Origin: a virus
Direction: 5' to 3' (one strand)
Length of the DNA: 29,857 nucleotides
Virus record (IMG/VR): IMGVR_UViG_3300037264_005172
Location: 1-29,857 of that record
Program-made: the position numbers and the translations under genes
Part shown: positions 15,422 to 23,159 of the stretch, piece by piece
Position numbering within the stretch: the stretch's first letter is position 1
Layout of the letters: each line of letters starts with the position of its first letter
The notes under the pieces: model-generated
Told to the model about the DNA's origin: nothing
Database searches by the model: none
Seen by the model: only the letters and a program-made list of their open reading frames with translations

Positions 15422-15913
15422 CTACGGTGCGACCGAGTGCCGTACACGCCAAACTCGAACCGTCTGCGATAGCGGCCCAACCACTCTCCCGTAGATCGCC
15501 GCGCTCGTCGAAAATGTAACGGGCGGAGATCCCGTCACGATGTCCAGCCCAGTCACAGTCGTCACCGTCGAGTCTCCGATGAAAACCGTCGCCGTCGTCG
15601 AACTGAATCCGCCGATGATGATGTGATCTGTCCTCGAATCCGCCGCTGCCAAGATGATCCCGGCTGGCGGGACGACGACCTCCCCTACGAACTCCAAAAC
15701 ATCTGGCTGCTTGATCTTGACGGTAACGGAGGTACCAGGAGCGGTACCAGTAGCCAAGACCACCGTGGTGCCATCTCCGCTGTCCGTTCCCTTGACTGGC
15801 TTGTAGGTCGACGAAACCGTGTCGAACGCCTGCACACGGGCTGTGTCCGCCGCCACGACACAAGAGGGCACGGCGACGATGAGCGCGAGCGCAGCGAGCG
15901 AAAGATTCTTCAC
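15422..15913 (-). CDS. Exported beta-rich protein, 163 residues
   Basis: MKNLSLAALALIVAVPSCVVAADTARVQ is a strong signal peptide; the Cys at position 18 sits in the h-region and a cleavage after VVA is likely, so a lipoprotein is possible but not favoured. The mature part alternates Val/Thr/Gly with conserved-looking turns (GTDSGDGTTVVLATGTAPG, VVPPAGIILAAADSRTD) and is probably a single beta-sandwich. The ATG overlaps the preceding stop as ATGA. It is the first of four consecutive exported proteins. Function unknown. Confidence 0.72.
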   Translation of the reverse strand: MKNLSLAALALIVAVPSCVVAADTARVQAFDTVSSTYKPVKGTDSGDGTTVVLATGTAPGTSVTVKIKQPDVLEFVGEVVVPPAGIILAAADSRTDHIIIGGFSSTTATVFIGDSTVTTVTGLDIVTGSPPVTFSTSAAIYGRVVGPLSQTVRVWRVRHSVAP

Positions 15914-16620
15914 GCCTCACCTCCCTGAGCGACGACCACGGGCGGCAGTTCTGCCGCAGAAGCCGCGTTGCCGTCGATGATACGACGAATGGCGCGCAAA
16001 ACATTCGCTTTCTTGATCGGATCGGACATGACCTGCCGAACGAGCGGGTCTTCCACGCCCTGGATCCCCGAGAGGAGCGTGACCTCGCGGGCAAGCGGGG
16101 ATGGCCCATGCTCGGAGTTGAGACCCGACACGACCTTGATCTTCACCATAGACTCCACGAGACGCCGCGAGCTGTCCACGATCTCGTCGATGGAGCGGAG
16201 GGGCACGAAGACGCCGCCCTTCGCCAAATCCGACTCCATAGAAAGGGCCTTATCGAGGCGCACCCGCTGGACGGTCAAGAGGTCGCAGAGTTGCTCCAGT
16301 TCCTCCGTCATCCCCTCGAAGCGGGCGATGGCTCGCTTCACCGTGAGGGGCTTGTGGACGAGGACGCGCTCGGCGAGGGGAATCTCGTGCGCGACCCACT
16401 TGCGGAGCAGCTTGCCGAGGTCGTCAATGTCGTCGTCGAGACAGAAGCCCGCCTTCTGGATGTGATCAGCGACGCCGTAAGACGGGACGCCCTCGATCAT
16501 CATCTGACGCACCTGCCCGAGGAGTTCCTCGGGCAACTCGTCCTTCAAGCGCGCACCTGGGCCTCGGAGTCCCGCGAGGCCACGGTACGGCTGCTGGGGG
16601 CTATTTTCGCTCGAGGACAT
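15910..16620 (-). CDS. Unknown helical protein, possible small terminase or DNA-binding packaging factor
   Basis: A 236-residue protein. The start MSSSENSPQQ was chosen over an upstream reading because it removes a long overlap with the ParB-like gene, leaving only 20 bases. The N-terminal part (LPEELLGQVRQMMIEGVPSYGVADHIQKAG) reads like a helix-turn-helix, and the rest is a long series of amphipathic helices (RAIARFEGMTEELEQL, SRRLVESMVKIKVVSG) that could form an oligomer. That architecture, a wHTH plus oligomerising helices, fits small terminase subunits, but I recognise no specific family and it lies 10 kb from the large terminase. Confidence 0.65.
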   Translation of the reverse strand: MSSSENSPQQPYRGLAGLRGPGARLKDELPEELLGQVRQMMIEGVPSYGVADHIQKAGFCLDDDIDDLGKLLRKWVAHEIPLAERVLVHKPLTVKRAIARFEGMTEELEQLCDLLTVQRVRLDKALSMESDLAKGGVFVPLRSIDEIVDSSRRLVESMVKIKVVSGLNSEHGPSPLAREVTLLSGIQGVEDPLVRQVMSDPIKKANVLRAIRRIIDGNAASAAELPPVVVAQGGEA

Positions 16621-17464
16621 CTGCGGCGCGCGCCTCCCACCCGTCCATAACCTTCGCCCAGACATCGTTGATATCGACGCCTGCGCGAACCACCTTCTCC
16701 GTCATCGCCTTCATCATATCGTAAACGGCGTCGTTGGCGAGGGTGTAGAGTACCTCGCGCTCGCCGTACCCGAAGGCGACGAAGTTGCTGGTGATCGTGG
16801 AACCGTGCTTCGACAGCACGGAGTTCACCAGCGTCGAGAGGTCGTCCGCCGTCTTGGCCCGCGCCTTCTTATGGTCGAAGTCCTTGAGGACGGACTCCGA
16901 GAGGCCTGCCTGCTTCAGGCCATCGCGCACCTGCTTCAGGAGGACACCCCACGCATCGATGCGGAATCCCATAAACTGGCGCAGCGACTCCTCCCCGTAC
17001 TTGGGGGAGAGGCGCTGCACCGCCGCCGACAGCTTCACCACAGACGGTCGCCCGTGGACGGCGTTGAGACGGCAGGCCGCGAAGAACCGCGCGTCCTCCT
17101 CTTCCCACTGCGGGCCGCGCAGGGTGACGACGGGCACGCGCAGCATCCCCGCCGCCTGCGCCGCACGGAGACGGTGGGCACCGCCGACCACGAGGTAGCG
17201 CCCGTTGGAGATTGGCACGACCTCGAGGGGGTCGATGAACCCCAGCTCGCGGATGCTCTCCTTGAGGAGGGCGAACTCCTCGTCGTCCATCTCGTTGATG
17301 TTTTCGGCCATCGGGTCGAGCAGGAGCGGATCGACCATCTCGAAGCCGATGTCGGTCTGCATCGCCGCGTCCACGGCGGGAGACGAAGGCGGCATCTCGG
17401 GCAAAGGGGCGTCGACGACCGTCGGCGCATCTTCGCACGGCCGTGCAATCGGGGCGGACTCCAC
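16601..17464 (-). CDS. ParB/Srx-like N-terminal domain protein
   Basis: A 287-residue protein with a ParB-like domain at about 43-115: a conserved acidic start (PMAENINEMDDEEFALLKESI), RELGFIDPLEVVP, and the family signature LVVGGAHRLRAAQAAG (91-106). In related domains that His-Arg motif binds CTP or forms a nuclease site. In phages such proteins act as modulators, DNA-binding or nicking factors, or partition proteins. The C-terminal 170 residues are helical and lack a recognised helix-turn-helix, so a true partition role is unproven. The start is GTG, two bases after the preceding stop. A 12-bp palindrome repeated in the window lies inside its 5' coding end. Confidence 0.8.
   Translation of the reverse strand: MESAPIARPCEDAPTVVDAPLPEMPPSSPAVDAAMQTDIGFEMVDPLLLDPMAENINEMDDEEFALLKESIRELGFIDPLEVVPISNGRYLVVGGAHRLRAAQAAGMLRVPVVTLRGPQWEEEDARFFAACRLNAVHGRPSVVKLSAAVQRLSPKYGEESLRQFMGFRIDAWGVLLKQVRDGLKQAGLSESVLKDFDHKKARAKTADDLSTLVNSVLSKHGSTITSNFVAFGYGEREVLYTLANDAVYDMMKAMTEKVVRAGVDINDVWAKVMDGWEARAADVLERK
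17435..17446. repeat. Palindromic 12-mer GCACGGCCGTGC, copy 2 of 3
   Basis: Inside the 5' end of the ParB-like gene, encoding part of IARPC, about 20 bases after its GTG. The 14-mer with flanks is here in the opposite orientation to the other two copies (CGCACGGCCGTGCA on the plus strand). Its position at the gene's 5' end would suit autoregulation by a bound protein, which is inference. Confidence 0.65.
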
Positions 17465-17466
17465 CG

Positions 17467-18129
17467 TCAGCGCTGTCCCAACACGAGTGCGTCGTCGAGG
17501 GCAGCGTCTTCATCGTCGTTTCGATCATCGTCCCCGCCATCGTCCTCGTCTTCGTCTTCGTCCTCCTCGGGGTCGCCTACGATGTCAAGGACGGCCTCCG
17601 CGTCGTTCTTGGCATCTTCCAGACCCTCGATGGCAGCCTCCGCCGCCTCTTGCCCCTCGGGCGGAAGGTGCGGCATAAGCGCCTGCAGGGTGAGGATGTG
17701 GGAATCCGCGAGGGCGGCAACGAGTCCGTAGGCGTGAGCCATTCCCGCGACCGCGAGCTCGGGATCGCGCTCCATCTCCTCAACCTCGGCCTCGACCTCG
17801 GCGGCGTCGACGGGGCCTGGATCCTCCGCCTCAGGTTCGGCGTCCGCCAAGTCCTCTGCGAGACGATCGAGGCGTGCGTCCTCGGGATCCGCCGACGCAA
17901 CATAGACGCGCCTGCGCCCGCCCTTTCGCAGGCGAGCGATGCGCTTTTTGAGGCGCTTCCTGATTCGCTGAAGACGGCGAAAGCGCCCAGTCCGTCGGTA
18001 CTTCCGTCCCGACCGTTTGCGCTTCCCGCGCACCTTGCGATACTGCCGTCGGCGCTTCGCACGAACCCTCGCGGGGACGCGCTTCTTGCGAACCACGCGG
18101 ACGCGCTCGTCGAGTCCTTCCACGGGCAC
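17467..18129 (-). CDS. Polyampholyte protein: Arg/Lys-rich N-terminus, Asp/Glu-rich C-terminus
   Basis: A 220-residue protein of unknown family. Residues 1-75 are extremely basic (VRAKRRRQYRKVRGKRKRSG, RKRLKKRIARLRKGGRRR), suited to nucleic acid binding. Residues 80-165 are acidic helices, and the last 40 contain a run of EDEDEDEDDGGDDD. A protein with both a histone-like and a DNA-mimic end could be a packaged internal protein, a scaffold or an RNA-binding factor. Frame choice rests on GC-rich third positions and on the stop abutting the ParB-like GTG; two other frames are also open in part of this region. The start is GTG with no clear Shine-Dalgarno. Confidence 0.65.
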   Translation of the reverse strand: MPVEGLDERVRVVRKKRVPARVRAKRRRQYRKVRGKRKRSGRKYRRTGRFRRLQRIRKRLKKRIARLRKGGRRRVYVASADPEDARLDRLAEDLADAEPEAEDPGPVDAAEVEAEVEEMERDPELAVAGMAHAYGLVAALADSHILTLQALMPHLPPEGQEAAEAAIEGLEDAKNDAEAVLDIVGDPEEDEDEDEDDGGDDDRNDDEDAALDDALVLGQR

Positions 18130-18237
18130 GAGTGTACCCGAAGCCCCATAGGGCCGCCATACTCGAGGGTCGCCTCTGTGACTTCACGCGCCACGACCGT
18201 GGGGGGCAGTGGCACCAGAGCCTCGGACACGGCGGCC

Positions 18238-21200
18238 CTATGCGGCTACGGGCTGGATCGCTTCCTCCTTGGTAGATGGCTCGACGATGACAGGTGCCGC
18301 AGCGTCCTCTCGCCGCGCAATCTCCCATTCGGCCACCATCGCGGCGCCCTCATCGACGGTCATCACGAGCGCCCCCGATGGCGCATTCGCCGCCTTGTCG
18401 CGCGAGGGCACGAAGTAGATGTGCCTCCCGTCCGAGCGGCGTCGCATAACCATCGTGAGTCCCTGCTCCTCGAGATCGCGCCACGACATTCCGTAGCTGT
18501 GATCCTTCTTCAGCTCGCGCTTCTCCCCCCAAGTCGGCTCGGCCTTCGCCACGGAGACGGTGATCGGCACAATATGGTCGTACACCTCGGCCCCGTGCGC
18601 GAGGCGCCACACACCCGCCTCGTCCACGGTGTCGGGCAACACGATCTGGAACTCGTCGTGGACGAAGTTCTGCATATACCCACCAAGGACACGAACAGCG
18701 GGGCCGAGGCGCGCCATCGCACTCTTGGTGATGTCCGCCTCCCACATCTGGATGCAGTTATGAACCAGAACGCCCTCTACGACGAAATGCGGCTGACCAC
18801 CGCCAAGGATGGTCACATCGTAGCAGTTTCCCTTTCCAGCGGACTCCACACGCAAAACCGTCGTGACGGCACCATCTGGAGTCAAAACGGTACCTTTGCT
18901 GCCGTCGATAAACCGACTGAGGAGTTTCCTCTTCTTCTCGTGCGCGAACCCTACGCGATCCCTAAAGAAGGCGTAGCCCGCCTTCGGAATATGGATTCGG
19001 AAGAACCCGTCGTAAGGAGGGTTCTTGTAGAAGAACACCTTCGCGGGGATTCCCAGGGAAAGGAGCAGAAGATGAACCCCACGGGCTAGACCTTCGCCGA
19101 CAGATGTGAACCCTAGAAACCCACCGTGGTTCCTGCCTCGCACAAAAGTCCCGTCCGTGTCGTACAGCCCTCGAAGCAGCGCCGCACGAACCTCCGCAGG
19201 GGCCGTGAACGCCCATTCGGGAATGGTCTTATTCCTCCGAGACTCACGATCTAGGCCGAGTTCGCGCATCCTCTCGCGGGCAGCCTTGTTGCAAAAACGG
19301 ATGTGTTCCCCCGCACCCCCTGGTGTTGACGATGGCGAACGCCCAATACCCGCCCCTGGAAACACGCGCTTCAACAGACGCTCGATATGGAGGGAGTAGG
19401 AGCGTTCCTTCCGATTCACGGCGACGCGCACCTCGTTGCTTACCCCTCGACAGTAGCTCCCGTCCCCGAGAAGAATACCTGTGACCTCTGCCTCATCCGC
19501 AGAAATGGCGCACTTGCTTCCAGGAGACAAGTGCGGAGAAAGGATGAGAGCGTCTCCTGGCAGGAGGCTGTGGGCTTCCTTCCACCCGAAACCGCCAGCA
19601 GGAGAAAGGATGGCTACTCGATGGTCGGTGGAGCACGTGAACTGCGCTCCAGCGCACACGACGCGAACGAGCGCCTTCTGTCCGACTGGGAAAATCTTTG
19701 CGGGGCAGAACCTCTCCCCGTCGAAGACACGCCCCTGAGCAGCCTCTATCTTCTCGTAGCCGCGATCCGTGGCGATCCGCATACCTTCTAATATACACGT
19801 ATTCAGGGCCACATGGTGAAACTCTGGATCGAGCCATCGCCGCCTGCCAGATGGCAACCTCACCCACCCGCCGTTCTTCTTCGCGTCGCTCTGAAAGCTG
19901 AAGTACGCCTGTCGCACATCGGGATACGCGGCCCGCAGCCCGTCGAGGAACACCTGAGCCTGCTCCACCGTGACGCGGTTCTCGGTACGGTGCTTATTGA
20001 TGGTGTCGGCGAGCGTCTCCGCGCCTGAGCCGAAGACGATGGCAAAGTTCACCGAATCCTCGGTGAGAAGGCCGTTCGTCACCATCAGGCGTTCGGGGGG
20101 TGCGACGAGGTCATACACAGGGGCCGTGCCGCACGGAACGATAGACTCGATCGCGTCAGAGCACACGCCGTTCTCGACGGCCCACTCCACCTCCACGGGC
20201 CACGCACCCCGTGGAATGCACTCCCACAAAGATTCCCCGAAGCGCACGCCCTTCTTTGCGCACAAGGCAACGCGCTCACGGATATGTCCCTGCACGGCAG
20301 GCGTGCGCAACAGCGCGTCCAATCCGCCACGAGACACGGGCACGAACCTCGTGCTCCGAGCATCCTTGTCACGCACAAGCGCCTTAGACAACTTGGAGCG
20401 TTTCTCAGCAGACGCAAACCCGACGACCTCGGAAAAACGCCGCGCCTCGCGCCCGAAAACGCCGACAATCCAGAACGCTCCGTACTTCGGTCGCCGCGTC
20501 ATTTGCACGCACGAGACAATCCCGAGGTTCGCCAACATCGCTTGGACTTGCCGCACCAGGATTTCCGACTTTGAGGTGAGACTCACGGCCACATTCCGAC
20601 AAGCGACCGACCCGTCTCCCTCGAACAATCCGCGCAAAAACTCCGTTTGGAACTCCTTGGGAGCAGCGCGAATCAGGCGCGGAACCCTTTTGTTGGCAGA
20701 GCCATCTCCACAGTCCAGCATGCCCATCCAATGGAAAAAGTCGCGGGAGGTGCAAGATAGGGTGGCGACTCGATTGCCCTTCGCTGTCTTTCCCAGATAG
20801 CGACGCAGGCGGCTTCCGACCAACACCCTCCAACACCTTTCCGCGTCGTCCACGGCCTCCCCTTCAAGCATCCCGATCGTAACAGCGTAGCCCGTACCGT
20901 GGTGGCTACGACTTCCTTCGGAAACATAGTAACCAAGCCACCGTGCGGCTTCGGGAGACAGCGCCGCAGGCAGCGAGACAGGCTTGGAGGAGGTGCGGGC
21001 AGGCAACAACACCTTCGGAAGACCGACTTCGCGCCCGAAGAGGGATGTTCCAATCTTCAAGGGGAGTTCGTCTTTGGGGTGCAAATCAGCAAGAGGCACA
21101 AAATCCATACGACCATCTCGAAAAACCAAGAAGCGATGAGCGGCGGTCGCCGTGAGTACGAAGCCAAGCTTCGTAGTCACCCGATACACGGGCTGCTCCC

Positions 21201-22896
21201 CGCCGTAGTAAACCTGTGTCACATCGCGCACGCCCTCTTTCGACGCCGCCGACAACTTGAACGGCGCGTCTTGGAACTCTCCTGGGCGTTCCCTCGGAAC
21301 CAGCTCGTCCATCCGAAGCAGCCCCGCATCCGTGCAGACCAACGCATCCCCCGTCACGCACTTGGCCATGATCCGTTCCGCCAACCCCAACGCAGTCTGC
21401 GTCTCCCTGTGAATGTCGCGCCCCGCGAGGAACGCTTCGATCATCCTCTTGTCGCGGGCGATGATGGCCGCGATGCGGAGCTGGAGTTGCTCGTAGTCAA
21501 CGAGCCAGAGATTGAACCCTGGCGGGGCGACGAACGCACGCCTGACGCCCGCATCCGCGCTGCGTGGCATCTGCTGGAGGTTTGGTTCTGACTGCGACGT
21601 CCGCCCCGTGTCCGCCCCGAGTTGTCGGATGCTCGGATGGATGCGGCCACCATCGCCCGACTCAGCAAACAGACGGAGCGACCCAAGAAACTCAAGGGAC
21701 TTGGTGAGTTCCTTCCACCGCAGGACGCGAAGGGCAAGAGGATGCCCCGTCCGAGAGAGGGCCTTCTCGTGCGTGGCGACCTGCCTGCTCGGGCCTCCCT
21801 TCGAGAACGCGCCCGCGATCTCCTTCGGTATCGAGACGCCGCGCCGCGCACAGATGTCCTCGAGAACATCGCGTGCGCCACTGAACTCGCGCGATGCGTA
21901 GCTCTCGCGCTCAAACGCAGCGGCGACGCCCTTCGGAATCCCAGGGGAGGACAGCCACTTGGCGACCACGCCAAACAGCGCCTCCCACGCCTTCCCGCCG
22001 CCCGTCATCTCGGTAAGAGGGACTTTCTGCTCCACGAGATACTTGGCGAGATCCCGAGCCTTGGCAAGGTCGCAGGAGAACTCGGAGGCGATGGAGTCGG
22101 CCTCGGCCTTGAGCTTCGCCTCCTGCTCGCGCAGGAAGTCGTGACGCACGGCGCAGCCGCCCTCCTCCATCAGGTTCAACTCTGGCATTGCGGCGTACTC
22201 GAGGTGGGCCGTGGCTTGGAGCGCGGGGTCGTAGTCCTTCATCGACCGCTCCCGAACATCCGCGACCATCTCGCAGTCAGCCATCGCATACTCGGCGACG
22301 AGGTAGGGGTTGGCCTTGGCCATCGCACCGCGCACGCGGATGCTCGTCTTGTGCTCCTTGAACCAGGCGTCGAGGGCGGCCCTGTCCTCGGCGGCGAGAC
22401 CGAACGCGGCCTTGGCGAAGGGCTTGAGCTCGAACGACTCGTACTTCCCCGCGTAGATGATCTGGCAGAGGAGCATCGCGCACCTCGTCCGCGACCAGTC
22501 CACCATCACCCCGTCCTTCGACAGCATGGCGGAGTCGAATCGAGCGTGCCACCAGATGTTCGGGACGGGCAGCGCAAGGACAGCGCGGATGATTTCGAGG
22601 GCCTCGGCCATGTCGGCGTTCTCGAACGGGTCATTCTCGTGAGATGAACCGAATAGGTCACCGTTGATGGCCTCAGGCTTCCACTCGTGGCGCAGCGGGA
22701 CATAAATGGACTGCCGCCGCTCCCCCTTCCGCCAATGGGCGGAGAAGCCGACGATGCGGTCACCATCATGTGCGCGAAGTCCTGTTGTCTCGGTGTCGAG
22801 ATAAAGCATCCCAGACTGCGCCGCCCCCTCGAGGAAGTCGGCGGCCTCCGCCATCGTGCGGACGATCCTGCGGTCGGCCTTCGCGGGGGCGATCAC
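18238..22896 (-). CDS. Family A DNA polymerase with 3'-5' exonuclease, interrupted by two inteins
   Basis: Replicative-type DNA polymerase I homologue; 1552 residues, about 770 after removal of both inteins, close to phage PolA length. Exonuclease motifs: LYLDTETTG (Asp34, Glu36), HARFDSAML, and YAMADCEM. Polymerase motif A is LVDYEQLQLRIAA (about 465-477), motif B is K-SVNFAIVFG split by intein 1, and motif C is NFVHDEFQIVLPD. Compared with E. coli Pol I, the steric-gate Glu710 is Gln and Tyr766 is Phe, while Phe762 is kept. The GTG start overlaps the upstream stop (GTGA). No 5'-nuclease domain is present. Function requires both splicing events. Neighbours suggest a replication and DNA-modification block. 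Confidence 0.95.
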   Translation of the reverse strand: MIAPAKADRRIVRTMAEAADFLEGAAQSGMLYLDTETTGLRAHDGDRIVGFSAHWRKGERRQSIYVPLRHEWKPEAINGDLFGSSHENDPFENADMAEALEIIRAVLALPVPNIWWHARFDSAMLSKDGVMVDWSRTRCAMLLCQIIYAGKYESFELKPFAKAAFGLAAEDRAALDAWFKEHKTSIRVRGAMAKANPYLVAEYAMADCEMVADVRERSMKDYDPALQATAHLEYAAMPELNLMEEGGCAVRHDFLREQEAKLKAEADSIASEFSCDLAKARDLAKYLVEQKVPLTEMTGGGKAWEALFGVVAKWLSSPGIPKGVAAAFERESYASREFSGARDVLEDICARRGVSIPKEIAGAFSKGGPSRQVATHEKALSRTGHPLALRVLRWKELTKSLEFLGSLRLFAESGDGGRIHPSIRQLGADTGRTSQSEPNLQQMPRSADAGVRRAFVAPPGFNLWLVDYEQLQLRIAAIIARDKRMIEAFLAGRDIHRETQTALGLAERIMAKCVTGDALVCTDAGLLRMDELVPRERPGEFQDAPFKLSAASKEGVRDVTQVYYGGEQPVYRVTTKLGFVLTATAAHRFLVFRDGRMDFVPLADLHPKDELPLKIGTSLFGREVGLPKVLLPARTSSKPVSLPAALSPEAARWLGYYVSEGSRSHHGTGYAVTIGMLEGEAVDDAERCWRVLVGSRLRRYLGKTAKGNRVATLSCTSRDFFHWMGMLDCGDGSANKRVPRLIRAAPKEFQTEFLRGLFEGDGSVACRNVAVSLTSKSEILVRQVQAMLANLGIVSCVQMTRRPKYGAFWIVGVFGREARRFSEVVGFASAEKRSKLSKALVRDKDARSTRFVPVSRGGLDALLRTPAVQGHIRERVALCAKKGVRFGESLWECIPRGAWPVEVEWAVENGVCSDAIESIVPCGTAPVYDLVAPPERLMVTNGLLTEDSVNFAIVFGSGAETLADTINKHRTENRVTVEQAQVFLDGLRAAYPDVRQAYFSFQSDAKKNGGWVRLPSGRRRWLDPEFHHVALNTCILEGMRIATDRGYEKIEAAQGRVFDGERFCPAKIFPVGQKALVRVVCAGAQFTCSTDHRVAILSPAGGFGWKEAHSLLPGDALILSPHLSPGSKCAISADEAEVTGILLGDGSYCRGVSNEVRVAVNRKERSYSLHIERLLKRVFPGAGIGRSPSSTPGGAGEHIRFCNKAARERMRELGLDRESRRNKTIPEWAFTAPAEVRAALLRGLYDTDGTFVRGRNHGGFLGFTSVGEGLARGVHLLLLSLGIPAKVFFYKNPPYDGFFRIHIPKAGYAFFRDRVGFAHEKKRKLLSRFIDGSKGTVLTPDGAVTTVLRVESAGKGNCYDVTILGGGQPHFVVEGVLVHNCIQMWEADITKSAMARLGPAVRVLGGYMQNFVHDEFQIVLPDTVDEAGVWRLAHGAEVYDHIVPITVSVAKAEPTWGEKRELKKDHSYGMSWRDLEEQGLTMVMRRRSDGRHIYFVPSRDKAANAPSGALVMTVDEGAAMVAEWEIARREDAAAPVIVEPSTKEEAIQPVAA
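18757..19797 (-). mobile_element. Intein 2 in the DNA polymerase gene, LAGLIDADG type
   Basis: A 347-residue insertion in HVALNT-CIQMWEADI, which aligns with the N845...Q849 segment of E. coli Pol I. Block A starts at Cys (CILEGMRIATDRGYEKIEAAQG). Block B is CSTDHRVAIL, with Ser in place of the usual Thr before x-x-His. LAGLIDADG motifs are VTGILLGDGSY and LLRGLYDTDGTF, both with intact acids. The end is CYDVTILGG... then VEGVLVHN followed by extein Cys, giving a canonical Cys1 / His-Asn / Cys+1 set. By eye the DNA is less GC-rich than the polymerase exteins, which suggests later acquisition. Confidence 0.95.
20056..21360 (-). mobile_element. Intein 1 in the DNA polymerase gene, LAGLIDADG type, atypical Glu-Asp C-terminus
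   Basis: A 435-residue insertion exactly in motif B, between the catalytic Lys of IMAK and SVNFAIVFG. Block A begins at Cys (CVTGDALVCTDAGLLRMDEL); block B is LTATAAHRFLVF. LAGLIDADG motifs are RWLGYYVSEGSR and FLRGLFEGDGSV. The C-terminal block reads VYDLVAPPERLMVTNGLLTED before extein Ser: the usual His-Asn is Glu-Asp. Inteins ending in Asp are known and some splice, but loss of the penultimate His as well is uncommon. The junction is placed by the extein alignment AK-S-VNF, which leaves no other sensible cut. Confidence 0.92.
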
Positions 22897-23159
22897 GCCC
22901 GCGCCTCAGCCCGAGCTTCCCGCACGGCATCGAGCGCCCCGCGCAATTTCCCGACATCCTTCAACTGGTCGACCTTCCTGCGAAACCCGTCGAGGCGCTC
23001 CCGCCACTCATCGTCGGACACCCCGACCAAGTCCCGCAGAATCGCACGACACGACCGCTTCGCGTGCGGCCCCCGAAGCGAGCAGAGATACGCACCATCC
23101 TCCGCACGCTGCCATACGGCAGCGCGGGATCCGTGCTTGCGGCAGGTTCCGACCTTCAC
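22893..23159 (-). CDS. Hypothetical 88-residue protein with N-terminal Cys/His cluster
   Basis: A small protein coupled on both sides by 4-base GTGA overlaps: its GTG start overlaps the preceding gene's stop, and its own stop overlaps the polymerase start. The N-terminus has CRKHGSR, a Cys in YLCSLRG and SCRAIL, which could form a small zinc site (Cys5, Cys26, Cys37 plus His). The rest is helical and charged. Likely nucleic-acid related given the neighbours; no family recognised. Confidence 0.7.
   Translation of the reverse strand: MKVGTCRKHGSRAAVWQRAEDGAYLCSLRGPHAKRSCRAILRDLVGVSDDEWRERLDGFRRKVDQLKDVGKLRGALDAVREARAEARA

Noticed and set aside
17443-19089. Plus-strand open frame of 548 codons opposite the polyampholyte and polymerase genes.
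   Set aside because: It crosses several real minus-strand genes and an intein boundary, and has no recognisable domain.
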